Made by a program: the position numbers and the translations under genes | In this document: positions 45,507 to 55,085 of the stretch, piece by piece | Position numbering within the stretch: position 1 is the first letter of the stretch | How the letters are laid out: every line of letters starts with the position of its first letter | The notes under the pieces: model-generated | Told to the model about the DNA's origin: nothing | The model's input: the letters and a program-made list of their open reading frames with translations, nothing else | Database searches by the model: none | Assembly: GCA_032164245.1 (NCBI GenBank) | Contig: JAVMKO010000003.1 | Coordinates: forward strand, 28,953,390-29,017,389 | From: Sternotherus odoratus | Lineage: Eukaryota > Chordata > Testudines > Kinosternidae | Direction: 5' to 3' | Length of the DNA stretch: 64,000 bases

Positions 45507-46477
45507 GGCCTGACCTCAACTAAAAAAGTTAGGGCAATCCAGCTATGTCACTCAGCGGTGTGAAATTCCACACCCCTGAGTAATGTAGTTAAGCTAACGT
45601 AACCCTCAATATAGACAGTGCTAGTTCAACAGAAGAATTTTTCCATCACCGTAGCTACCATCTCTAAGGGTATGGTTAGACTGGCGCTTTGTAGCGCTAA
45701 AACCCTCCAGGAGCGCTATAATTATCTAACCCTACACACTTGCAAGTCACATTTTGCGCAATAAGTCACCGTTTAAAACGCAACTATAAAACCACCTCTC
45801 CGAGAGTCAGAAGGCTTTTTGTGTATTCCCTGTAGCGTGTTAGGGCCAGTGTATTCACTCATTACGCGATAAGGAATCTCTAGCACCCCTCCGAGCCATG
45901 TAAGGCAATCAACAAGCCATTTAAGGCAAATGACGTGTAAGTGTTGTTTTGAAAATGGGAGAAAAAATGCGGAAGTACCTTTGCAGTTTCTCTCTAACAA
46001 CTCACAGCAAATAACCACTGAAAATGCTTGTGGACGGAGCTGTGTGTCTTAAATACAGAGCCTGTCAGTTTTCGCTAAGGAAAAGTCACTGACAGCCTGA
46101 TCTTGTCTCCCTGCGAACACGTTCCCAGTTCCCCCTCACCCCCATCCTTTGCAAAGCACGTTGCACCCAGCTGAATGCTGGGATACCTGCCCTATCGCGC
46201 TACTGTCACTGCCGCCAGAAGCGCTGCAAATGTGTGCATTCTTTAGTGCTACAGGGTTTAAATGTGCACAGGCTCTAGCGCGATACCTATTGCGCTAAAT
46301 TGGGAAGCACTATACACAAACGCACTATAATCTTTAGTCTAACCACACCCTTAGGGAGATGGATTACCTGTTCTCATGGGAGAATCCCTTCTGTCATCAT
46401 AGATGTGTCTACACTGACGTGCTACAGCAATGCAGTTACAGTGCTGCAGCTGTTGCATTTTAAGTGTACACAAGCCC
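45507..46477. mobile_element. Harbinger-like MITE, interrupted by another MITE
   Basis: The ends GGCCTGACCTCAACTAAAA and AAGTGTACACAAGCCC are aged inverted repeats, with TGA on both sides (45504-45506 and 46478-46480). The interior has GGTGTGAAATTCCACACCCC and two TAGCTACCATCTCT/GGGAGATGG half-sites that pair across the insertion at 45667-46351. It matches a GTCTACACT-ended family typical of turtles. The 3-bp TGA duplication is compatible with PIF/Harbinger transposition. Confidence 0.65.
45667..46351. mobile_element. Mariner-type MITE nested in the previous element
   Basis: Termini AGGGTATGGTTAGACT and AGTCTAACCACACCCT are inverted repeats with one mismatch, flanked by TA on both sides (45665-45666 and 46352-46353). 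The 685-bp interior has no transposase. It contains GCGCTA words near both ends (AGCGCTAAAACCC and ATTGCGCTAAATTG). Confidence 0.8.
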
Positions 46478-46855
46478 TGAGTTCATTTCTCTGAAGCAGG
46501 CACAATACTTCAAATTAATAAGTACAGCAGCATGCAAACCTCAGCTGATAGTTGCACTCTTTGAGTTAAAAAAAGAAAGAAAAAAAAAAGAAGAAATTGT
46601 CCCTTTCCTTCCTGAAATGATTCATGGTGCTTGTCTGTTTCTGACTTAGGTAGCTCGTTAAGTGCTGTAAACACCCTTTGTGCAAGTAGGTTGAAGTTGA
46701 TAGCCAGTATGGGGGGGGGAAAATGCTACAAGACTGGACAATCTTCTGTATTTGACAATAGTCCCACATTTTCAAGGTACTTTCTGCTGCCAAGAGCCTA
46801 AGTCATCAGGGTGAGCCGAGCAATAACAATGAACTAAATCACTGTAATAACCTGA

Positions 46856-47150
46856 GGCCTTGTCTACACTACTGGCTGGATCAACGGGTAGAAATTGATC
46901 TATTGGGGATCGATTTATGACGTCTCCCAAGGACGTGATAAAACGATCCCCAGAGGCACTCCCGTCGACTCCGGAACTCCAGCTCACCAAAAGGCGCAAG
47001 GCAGAGTAGATGGGGGAGCCTGCTGTTGACTGCTGCTGCTGTGAGGATGGCAGGTAAGTCAACCTAAGATGTGTCGACTTCAGCTATGCTATTCACCTAG
47101 CTGAAGTTACATATCTTAGGTTGACCCTCCCCGCTGGTGTGGACCAGGCC
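46856..47150. mobile_element. Harbinger-like MITE (TGA duplication)
   Basis: Begins GGCCTTGTCTACACTACTGG and ends TGGTGTGGACCAGGCC, an inverted pair, with TGA on both sides (46853-46855 and 47151-47153). Internal ATCGATTTATGACGTCTC and GATGTGTCGACTTCAGCTA words are seen in related turtle elements. It is 295 bp and non-coding. Confidence 0.75.
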
Positions 47151-47536
47151 TGAGATTCTGCTCTTGGTGAGCATGTGCCCCATGTATGTGAAATCAGATT
47201 CTTCTGGCCAGCAGTCCACTGAGGCTGTACCTGAGCTCTTGATGCTCTCATGTCCCCACCCAAGGGCAGAAAGGGGGCAGGCCTAACTATCTCTCAGCTC
47301 CTTCTTACTGCCCGGGGCAGTGAAACAGAACCCCCTGCATTGTCTGCCCGCTTCCTTGTGCACTGTACTAGCATTAGTGTTAGTTATTAGTATTCAAACT
47401 AGTTAATTGTTAATTAGTAGTATGAGAGTCTTCCTGCTTGTTGGCACAGAATTTTTTTTTTAATTCAGATATTTAGTTTTTAGATTAGATCACCATCTCT
47501 CCCCCCTCCCTCCCTCCGGACAAGGGCTCTAGCAGT

Positions 47537-48070
47537 ATGTCAGAAGTTAAATTCCCATGGTTCATAACCTGCCACTTGTATGAAGTTTCAATGTCACTTA
47601 ACAAGCACTCCAGACAGGGCCGGCGACAGGGGGGTACAACGGGTACAGCTGTACCAGGCCCCGGACTTAAGGGAGGGTGCCTTAAATCCGGGGTGGGCCC
47701 GGTACGCTGCTGTACCCCCTTGTCGCCGGCCGGGGGGGGGGGGGGGGTTGGGCGCCGCGGGCGGCGGGAGACCGGCCGGGGGGGCCCCACACAATCTGAG
47801 TACGGGGCCCCAAAATTCCTGTCGACGGCCCTGACTCCAGATGCCTCTACTGTTTAGGAGAGGGACATATTCCTCTCTCCATCTCTAAGTGGACTCAAAT
47901 AGCTAATGAGGCTCACCTAAAATTCTTCCTTATGGAGCACTTTATGCAATCCACTGTGGACACTGAAAGGAAGGATATAGCTAGACCTTTGTCCTCTGAT
48001 CAGTCCCTCTCCATCAGCAAGACACGTCCCTCTCCATCAGCAAGACCATCTCCCAGCGAGACACGTCTAC
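47537..48070 (+). pseudogene. DIRS gag-like remnant interrupted by a MITE
   Basis: Removing the MITE, the translation runs MSEVKFPWF, SLNKHSR, then CLYCLGEGHIPLS and LKFFLMEHFMQS. The CLxCLGE core and the spacing to a hydrophobic ...LME segment resemble CLKCLGES...WQLLME of the gag at 18423. Conservation is weak and frames are broken. No function is expected. Confidence 0.5.
47615..47833. mobile_element. GC-rich hAT MITE with perfect 8-bp duplication
   Basis: Termini CAGGGCCGGCGACAGG and CCTGTCGACGGCCCTG are inverted repeats with one mismatch. ACTCCAGA is present on both sides (47607-47614 and 47834-47841). A G run of about 16 bases lies near 47733-47748. Overlapping open frames on both strands come from GC bias, not from coding. 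Confidence 0.9.
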
Positions 48071-48602
48071 CCTGAGCTTCTGTGCTTCATTGACCAACAG
48101 GTTTCCATCACTTGTCTCTGTTCTGGCATCTATGATCTCAGCGAGGGATAGCAAAAACACAGCACCAGAGATGAGATGAGACAGGTCAATGTCTTTAGTG
48201 CCTACCAAATTACAACACAAGAGTCGGAAAGCATATGACTCATCTTGGGCTTAGAAGTCAAAGGACAGCCAATGGCTTGACAAAGGTCTCTCTGGCATCT
48301 TGGAATTATTGACTGTTAAATGTGTTCTTCGGTACCCACTAAACCTGTGGAAGCCCTTCATTCAGGCCCAACCCCTCAGCACCAATTTCCTTGGTGTCAT
48401 CCCTATTGACACATACAGCATATATGGTACCAAATGATTTAGCCGTGGACATAGTTCTGGAGTCACCTTTTCTGGACAGATGGAAGATTGTACTGGCTAG
48501 ACCACCAGTCACCAAGACCTCATTTCCATAGGCAAGAGAGATGTCAGCAGTACTGACTCCAACTCCAACCCTCCTGAAACTGAGGGTCCTGAGGAAACCA
48601 AA

Positions 48603-48757
48603 GGGAGGAGGAATAGCTCAGTGGCTCGAGCAGTGGCCTGCTAAGCCCAGGCTTGAGAGTTCAATCCTTGAGGGGGCCCCTTAGGGATCTGGGGCAGAAA
48701 TCTGTAGGTGAGATTGTAGCATGCCTTATGCAGGCGGTCAGACTAGATGATCATTTT
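48603..48757 (+). mobile_element. tRNA-derived SINE (Cry-type)
   Basis: GGAATAGCTCAGTGGCTCGA (A box), GAGAGTTCAATCCTTGAGGG (B box), GGATCTGGGGCAGAAATCTG and CGGTCAGACTAGATGATCAT in the family order. Confidence 0.88.
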
Positions 48758-49009
48758 TTTTTAATGAAAAGTGACTTTTTGATGTGAAGATTTGTTTTGG
48801 TCAAAATTTTCTATTTTGTCAACAAAAACAACTTCCTATTCAGTTTTTGGTGGTTTTTTTAAGTGTATAAAAATTATCACTGAGGGAAAACATCAACAAA
48901 TGAAACCAAAAAAATGTAATTGAAACATTTTCAAGGGAAATATATACAGCATTTTGTATTGTATCTATTGATAATACGGTAATATTAGTGCTTAGCACTG
49001 AGATTATGG

Positions 49010-49150
49010 TTTTCATCCATAGATACTAAAATGCTTTATAAAATAAGGTAAGTTTCATTATCCACAATTTTCTAAAGATAGAGAAATGGAGGCAAAGGGA
49101 GATGAATTGAGGCCCATTTGGTCAGTGGCAGGATGGAACACAATAACCAC
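49010..49150 (-). mobile_element. MIR-like SINE fragment
   Basis: On the plus strand GAGAAATGGAGGCAAAGGGA, GGCCCATTTGGTCAGTGGCA and a preceding ATGCTTTATAAAATAAGGT are the reverse of the MIR core and 3' part. Old and partial. Confidence 0.5.
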
Positions 49151-49344
49151 TGCACCCTGTTAATTTGTGTGGTTTTTTCCCCAAAAAAAACTAATGTAAA
49201 TTTTAATGTGTACTAACAATGATTTCAATTCAGCTCATTTTTACCATTAGAAGAAGATAGTCTGTTACTGGATCTGGTTATAGAACAATATAAACACCAT
49301 GGGCCAGATTTTCAACTGACATAGCTCCTTTAACTTTAATGGAG

Positions 49345-49430
49345 CTAGTGGGGCTTAAGCCCATGAAAGCTTACGTCCAAATAAATTTGTTAGTCTCTCA
49401 GGTGCCACAAATACTCCTTGTTCTTTTTGT
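49345..49430. mobile_element. MITE-like dispersed repeat, partial copy
   Basis: AAGCCCATGAAAGCTTACGT, AAATAAATTTGTTAGTCTCT, AGGTGCCACAAATACTCCTT is the same family as 23693-23792 and the hAT-flanking repeat at 57530-61445. Confidence 0.6.
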
Positions 49431-51009
49431 GTTCTAATGAACTCCTGTGCATAACACAGCAGATAAAGAAAGAAAAAAATTAAAAACCCTGTTGTCTTTT
49501 CCCAAGATCCCAGAATAATACAAGAATGTAGGGAAGTGTCCATTATAGGAAAAGATTCTTCTTTTCTTTTAGCTGTTCTATTATAGCTTTAGCCAGCTTT
49601 GAAAGTTTTTTGTCTCCTACTGAGCCGCTCTTTTTTTCCAGCTTTGTTTCTCCAACTTGACGGTTAATTTGTTGGCTCTCTTCTCCACTCTGCCTTCCTT
49701 TCACTCGTCTTTCACAGCCTGTTTTCTAGATTTTCTATCCTCTCTGCTCTCCTTTTTGGAACAGGGCTGTGTGGAGACTCTTGGCAGGTCACTGTTGTTA
49801 ATCATTTGCATGTGTTCAATCTACTTTGCTGTAAGACCTCTGAGGAAAAATATCCAGTGGGATTCCAGCCTTACTGGAAATTCTGATTGTTTTGGACTTT
49901 AGTGGATTCTCAATAAGTTTTGAATGAACATACAAATTTGAGTATTTACGCTGAGTGGATTTGAAGTCTTATTTTCCTTTGGGGTTTTTTAATAACTAAA
50001 GCTAAGATTTCCACCTCTTCCTTTGCTTCTCATTGAGGTAACAATCTGATTTTTTATTTTTATTTTTTGCATTCAAAAGCAGAAGTTTTCATAATCCTGA
50101 TTGTAACGTGTAAGTTTTGTATTGGGTAGATGGTGTAAGAACAAAGTATGAAAGATTCTTTAGAGACCCCATTAGTGACTGGAATTGGTCCAATAATGTT
50201 CTTATTCAGAAGAAAAAAATCTGGGCATCTAAGCAAAATATAAGGAAATTAAAGCCTGAATTAACAGAGAAAGAGAGGGGGCAGAAGGGGCATCAGAAAA
50301 CAGGATATGTGGATCAAAGATAGGGCTACAGACCTCACTTTTCCACTCCTAGGAGACAAAAAAACAATTGCAACAGGAACTAGAAACAAAACCCAGTCCA
50401 TAGGTCTTGTCAGAAGGAACCATACTTGAGGAGCTGAGAAAATAATAAACTATCCATTGTGTACTAGATAAATTCCCCCTTTTTGCTCTCATCAGAGGAT
50501 GAGATTGATACTCTTGCTCAGGGTGAGTCTTACTTCATGGTAAAAGTGGTTCCATTGAGTTCATTGTCAGTCATTGTTGGTAAGGGGCTTTCAATCTGAC
50601 CCATGACATCTGCCATTAGATGGTGGTGATCTAAAGTGTTCGTGATATTAAAAATGATTCAACACAATCTTTTGCAAACTTCATTTACTCTTTTTCTTGC
50701 TATTCAAATTGAAAAATCTAAAATTCAGATGTTGTTGTGTTTGGTTACATGGTTTATGAAGAATTGTTTGTGTTCCCTGACTGGCTGAGTGTAATTCTTA
50801 TAATCCTGTTTCTGGCATTAATGCTTATGAGTATTTGTTTTCCACAAGTATTTTCCTGAGGCACCATTACAGAATTCAGTTGCATCAAGATTTATGGAAA
50901 GAGAACACAAGAGGGTGAACACAGTCAAAGGAAACATGTTAAAAATGTGAATATTTGTAGAAAATGTTTGCTGTGTTTGCGCTGAGCCATTAATAAGAAT
51001 GGAAGTCAC
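49431..51009. other. No recognised genes or repeats
   Basis: An open frame at 49657-49902 (81 codons) is hydrophobic but has no motif or exon-like borders that I can support. Confidence 0.4.
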
Positions 51010-51240
51010 AGGAATGTAGGAATCCCTCTCTGGATCAGATCAGTGATCCGTTTGGTCCAGTATTCTATCGCCAGCAGTGGTTGTTACCAGCTGTTTGAGA
51101 GGAAGGCACAAGAAACACTGCAGCAGGCAGTTGTGGAATACCATGCCCCCAACTAAAGTTTATTCCTAGCCTCCAGTAGTTAGAGGTCGGTTTATGCCCA
51201 GAAGAAAGAGGATTTATATCCCTTATAAAACTTTTGTGTA
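51010..51240 (-). mobile_element. CR1 LINE 3' fragment, old
   Basis: GGATCAGATCAGTGATCCGT, TTTGGTCCAGTATTCTATCG and CAGTGGTTGTTACCAGCTGT are a diverged reverse complement of the CR1 3' UTR (GGGTCAGACC, CAGTATCCTGTC and CAGTGGCCAATGCCAG in the other copies). Confidence 0.65.
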
Positions 51241-53042
51241 ACTTTTAAAAATCCATACTCTGGATATTTTTATTATTCATATAAATGTCCAATTTTTTTT
51301 TTTTTGGGGGGGATCCTGCTAAGCGCTTAACCTCATTTATATCGTTCTGGAGCAGGTGAAACAAAAGTGAATTTTGCACATCACAAAGTAAATCAACAGT
51401 AGCAAAAACCATGCTCTGGAAACAGAGTAAAATTCATGCATACAGAGCAGAGAAATTCTGAAATTGTGTGCAGCAAAAAAGGAAGAGCAGGCTTATTCTG
51501 TTTAGATCAGGGTGAAAGGATAGGATTTGAAGGAAATAAGATGACTCAGAGGGGTTATTAAATAAAAGTATTAACATTAGTCCTGAAAGGAAATATATTA
51601 AATACACATTTGCAGTTCCCACTAAGAGCAATGGCAGCTGCAAACGAAGATCCAGAGTAGTATATGGCCTTATGTCAATTTACCCGAAATGCTGTTTTGT
51701 TTTGTTTTACAAAGGATTGGGTGAACACTTTCTGCAATTTAAATGTGCTACATTGTAATAATATTGATCACTTGAAATCTGTAAGGAAATTGTTCTTAAG
51801 AACTGAAAGGAAGAATATTTTACTATCTAGGGGGAAAATAAAAAAAGTATGGAGGAATGAAGCATGTTATCTTAACTCCATGAATTTTAGCCATATACCT
51901 AGTTAATGATATGCCATGGTAATAAGTACTATGATTATAAAACTGTCAAAATAGGCTCCACAAATCCATAAATAAATGTAACCACCATTGTAGGGAGAAA
52001 AAGAAGAAAGCACATAGTAGAAATATTAATAGATATTAGTGGAGGTGTAGCTGTCATGTAATAATTTTAATAAAAACTTTATGAAACCTACCCATTGAGA
52101 TAGATTATATGGTTAGTGGAATGTTTCCTGAATACCTATATCACATTAATTCAATAGTGGTTATCACCAGGAAGAAGACATTAGCTCCAAGATGAGAGTA
52201 TCCTAGTACATGCTGCAAAGACAATAGGAAAGCAATTGGCTCTGAAGATCCTACATCCTGTCTCCAACAAAGTTAGACTTATTTTGTCAGTGCTGGAAGC
52301 TAACAGATCAAAGAGCTATAAACCATTAAAAAGGAACTTACTCCCTTTGTGTGTGAGAACTGGTGAGACTGAACAGAATTTAAAGACACACTACCTGAAG
52401 CAAAGAGTGAACTGTGGTTTGAGAGTTAAGGGAATAGACTGACACCCAGACCTTGACAGGATCATCACATGGAAGATGGTTTGACATCTACTAAGATAGA
52501 CATGCATATAATCTGTTTATTGTTTTAAAAGCTTGAAATGCTTTGTTTCTAAATAAACAATACTTTGAGTATCAAGGCTTTTTAGAAAAGTTGTAATTTG
52601 TGGGGCAATGGGCAGGGAAAGTTCAAAAATCAAGAAACTAATCTAAAAGACACAATAAAGTTAATTTAAAAAATCTTCTGATTTTTTTGTTGTTGTTGTG
52701 GTCCAACTCATGATATTTGATCTCTTTAACAATTTGACAATACTGACTCTGGCATTCAGTCATGACCTGCGGCTCTGAATCCTGACTCCAACTCTGTGTT
52801 GACCGTTGGTCGGAGTCAAAAGGCCAGAGCCAATAGGCTTGACTTCTGCTCTGACCACTAGACCTGATCACCTATGACTGGGTCTGATGACAGTAAATTT
52901 GAAACTGAATATCTTAAATAGTTAACTAAGATTATAAAACATTCTGCATGTATCTACCGTACTGTGACCCTAATAGTTCCTCAATGCCAACTGGCAAAGG
53001 GCCTACCATATTGTAACTCATATGAAGCCTGACACACTGTTG
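51241..53042. other. No recognised genes or repeats
   Basis: AT-rich with a poly-T tract near 51292-51305. Open frames are below 81 codons and without motifs. Confidence 0.4.
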
Positions 53043-53050
53043 TCATAATA

Positions 53051-53362
53051 TAGGGGGTCAGCAATCTTTCAGAAGTGGTGTGCCGATTCTTCATTTATTC
53101 ACTCTAATTTAAGGCTTTGTGTGCCATAATGCATTTTAATGTTTTCAGAAGGTCTCTTTCTATAAGTCTTTAAAATATAACTAAACTATTGTTGTATGTA
53201 AAGTAAATAGGGTTTTTAAAATGTTTAAGAAGCTTCATTTAAAATTAAAGTAAAATGCAGAGCCCCCCAGATCGGTGGCCAGGACCCCAGGTAGTGTGAG
53301 CGCCACTGAAAATCAGCTTGTGTGCTGACTTTGGTGCCCATGCCATAGGTTGCCTCCCCTTG
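53051..53362. mobile_element. hAT MITE with perfect 8-bp duplication (copy 2)
   Basis: Same family as 28361-28643: TTTCAGAAGTGGTGTGCCGA, ACTCTAATTTAAGG, TTTTTAAAATGTTTAAGAAG, then CATGCCATAGGTTGCC. TCATAATA occurs on both sides (53043-53050 and 53363-53370). It keeps segments deleted in copy 1 (for example AACTATTGTTGTATGTAAAG). Confidence 0.92.
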
Positions 53363-53370
53363 TCATAATA

Positions 53371-54350
53371 TGTAAAATATATCTAAAAAGGATCATGTAA
53401 AGCATCACATGTAAACTGGTGACACGCTGGTGAAAATTGCTAGTGCAATGATTGTAAGTTGCTAAAATTACTTTTTAGTCACTAGAAAACATGCTTTGGT
53501 TTGGTTTTGTTTTTAACCTCCCTCTCTTTTTCTCTTACTTAATATTACTTAAATCATTGTTCTTTATTAATAACCTTATTCTTAGTTTTACTATAAACCA
53601 TCCAAGGCTGTTATATTGAAGTAAAGTGGGAATCCTCAAGTAAACTAACAGGCTAGTGTGGGCACTGTCTCTTTTGAAGGCAGCAAACTTAATAATTTCT
53701 ATGAGGGACCAGTAAGAGACTGAACTCTACAGAAATACATTTCTGGAGAATTTGGGAAATGGGGTGCACTGTATGTTACCTGCAAGGCAAGATTTGGACT
53801 GACCGTCTTAGGGAATTTACTTGTGAAGTGGACAGATTGGTGTGACAGAGAGCTGTCATATAACTCACTTGCTGAGGCAGAAGCATAGCACGATGGCTTA
53901 GTTCTGGGTGCCCTGAACAGAGAATCATACATACTTATTTTTTCCAAGTTGTAGGTGTATGCAGACAGGAAATGGAGCAAGTAAAAATACCCTGAAGTGC
54001 ACTCAGTCTATACAGTTGTAGATGTAGGAGTTTGCCAGATAGGAGTGTTAGATCCTGGGTTTAACGTAATTAATTGGGAAATAGGTAAGGTGGGTTGACA
54101 ACTATAGATCCATTGGGAAGGAGATCTTGGTAAATTGGCATGTAAGTAATTGACCAAATTGTCTTGAAATCTAATTTTAGACTGTTTTCCCCATGTTAGC
54201 ACCAATGGAGTTGATAACCAATAGACACAAGTGAGAGCGTATGCTGAAAGACTCAGTCAAAAATCTAAACAATGTCACCTTCCTGAGATAGTAACTGAGT
54301 ATGTGTTATTTTCAATTGTGGTTGTATGATTTGATTCTAAAAAACTGAAT
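53371..54350. other. No recognised genes or repeats
   Basis: A minus-strand open stretch (53699-53980, 93 codons) has no recognisable motif. Confidence 0.4.
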
Positions 54351-54351
54351 A

Positions 54352-54460
54352 AGAACATAAGAGCTTCCATTCTGGGTCAGACCATGGTCCACCTTACGCA
54401 ATATCCTCTTTCTGAAGTGGCCCAAACAGAGCAGGTAATCTTGGCATAATCCACCACTAA
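54352..54460 (-). mobile_element. CR1 LINE 3' fragment, short
   Basis: AAGAACATAAGAGCTTCCAT, TCTGGGTCAGACCATGGTCC and CAGAGCAGGTAATCTTGG are the reverse of the CR1 3' end. The copy is very short (about 110 bp). Confidence 0.7.
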
Positions 54461-54869
54461 AACTCCATAAAACTAAATCCAACTCTCAAGAGCTTTTTTT
54501 TTAAGTTAAGCAATCAAAATTAAAAGAACCTAAGAAAAGTGGGAAAGGTAATCGGCTAGACAGTTGCTTACTTAAGGTTTGTTTTGAACCTATCTTTCTT
54601 TCTTTTGCCTTAAGAAAACTGTTTGTTTACTGCTCCTAAGTCAGACCTGCCGAGGAATTCATATTTGGCGCCAGGGAATTGTAACCCAAGACCCTGTCTG
54701 AGACTGGGAAAACTGCATGATTCCATCCTGAGAGGTGATGGCTCGAGGCCTGAGACATGGAGAGGTCAGTGGTGCAGTTAGCCCAGTAGCTGTGACACAG
54801 ACCATTTTGGAATTTTTCTGTATTTGAAGTGGGTTGATAGGTTCTACTTATTAATATTTAATATTAAAT

Positions 54870-55085
54870 CTTGTCCAGAAGGCCTGGCCACACTGCACAC
54901 AAACATAGCGGAGGGCAGTCCCTAGCTCAAAGAGCTTACATACTGAGCAAACAAGACAAAGCATTGGAGGAGAAACTGAACAGAAGTACTGAGAAGTGAA
55001 ATGGCTTGCTCACGGTCACTCAGCAGCTCAGATGGAGACAGAATCCAGATCTTCTGACTCTACTAGCCCATGATCGCACACTCTT
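54870..55085 (-). mobile_element. MIR-like tRNA-derived SINE
   Basis: On the plus strand: AGCTCAAAGAGCTTACATAC, GAAGTGAAATGGCTTGCTCA, GGTCACTCAGCAGCTCAGAT and GAATCCAGATCTTCTGACTC. This is the ordered reverse complement of a MIR-group SINE including its B-box region. Confidence 0.75.

Larger units (their letters stand above)
47160..48470 (+). mobile_element. DIRS 5' remnant (leader plus gag), hit by a hAT MITE
   Basis: About 47240-47330 contains CTCAGCTCCTTCTTACTGCC, matching the DIRS leader (CTCAGTTCCTTCTTTCCGCC near 18230). A degraded gag follows at 47537-48470. A 219-bp hAT MITE (47615-47833) interrupts it. A 23-bp direct tandem duplication lies at 48004-48047. The borders are approximate. 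Confidence 0.6.

Noticed and set aside
47537..47857. 106-codon frame as a coding gene
   Set aside because: The second half lies in the GC-rich hAT MITE; only the first part has weak gag-like similarity.
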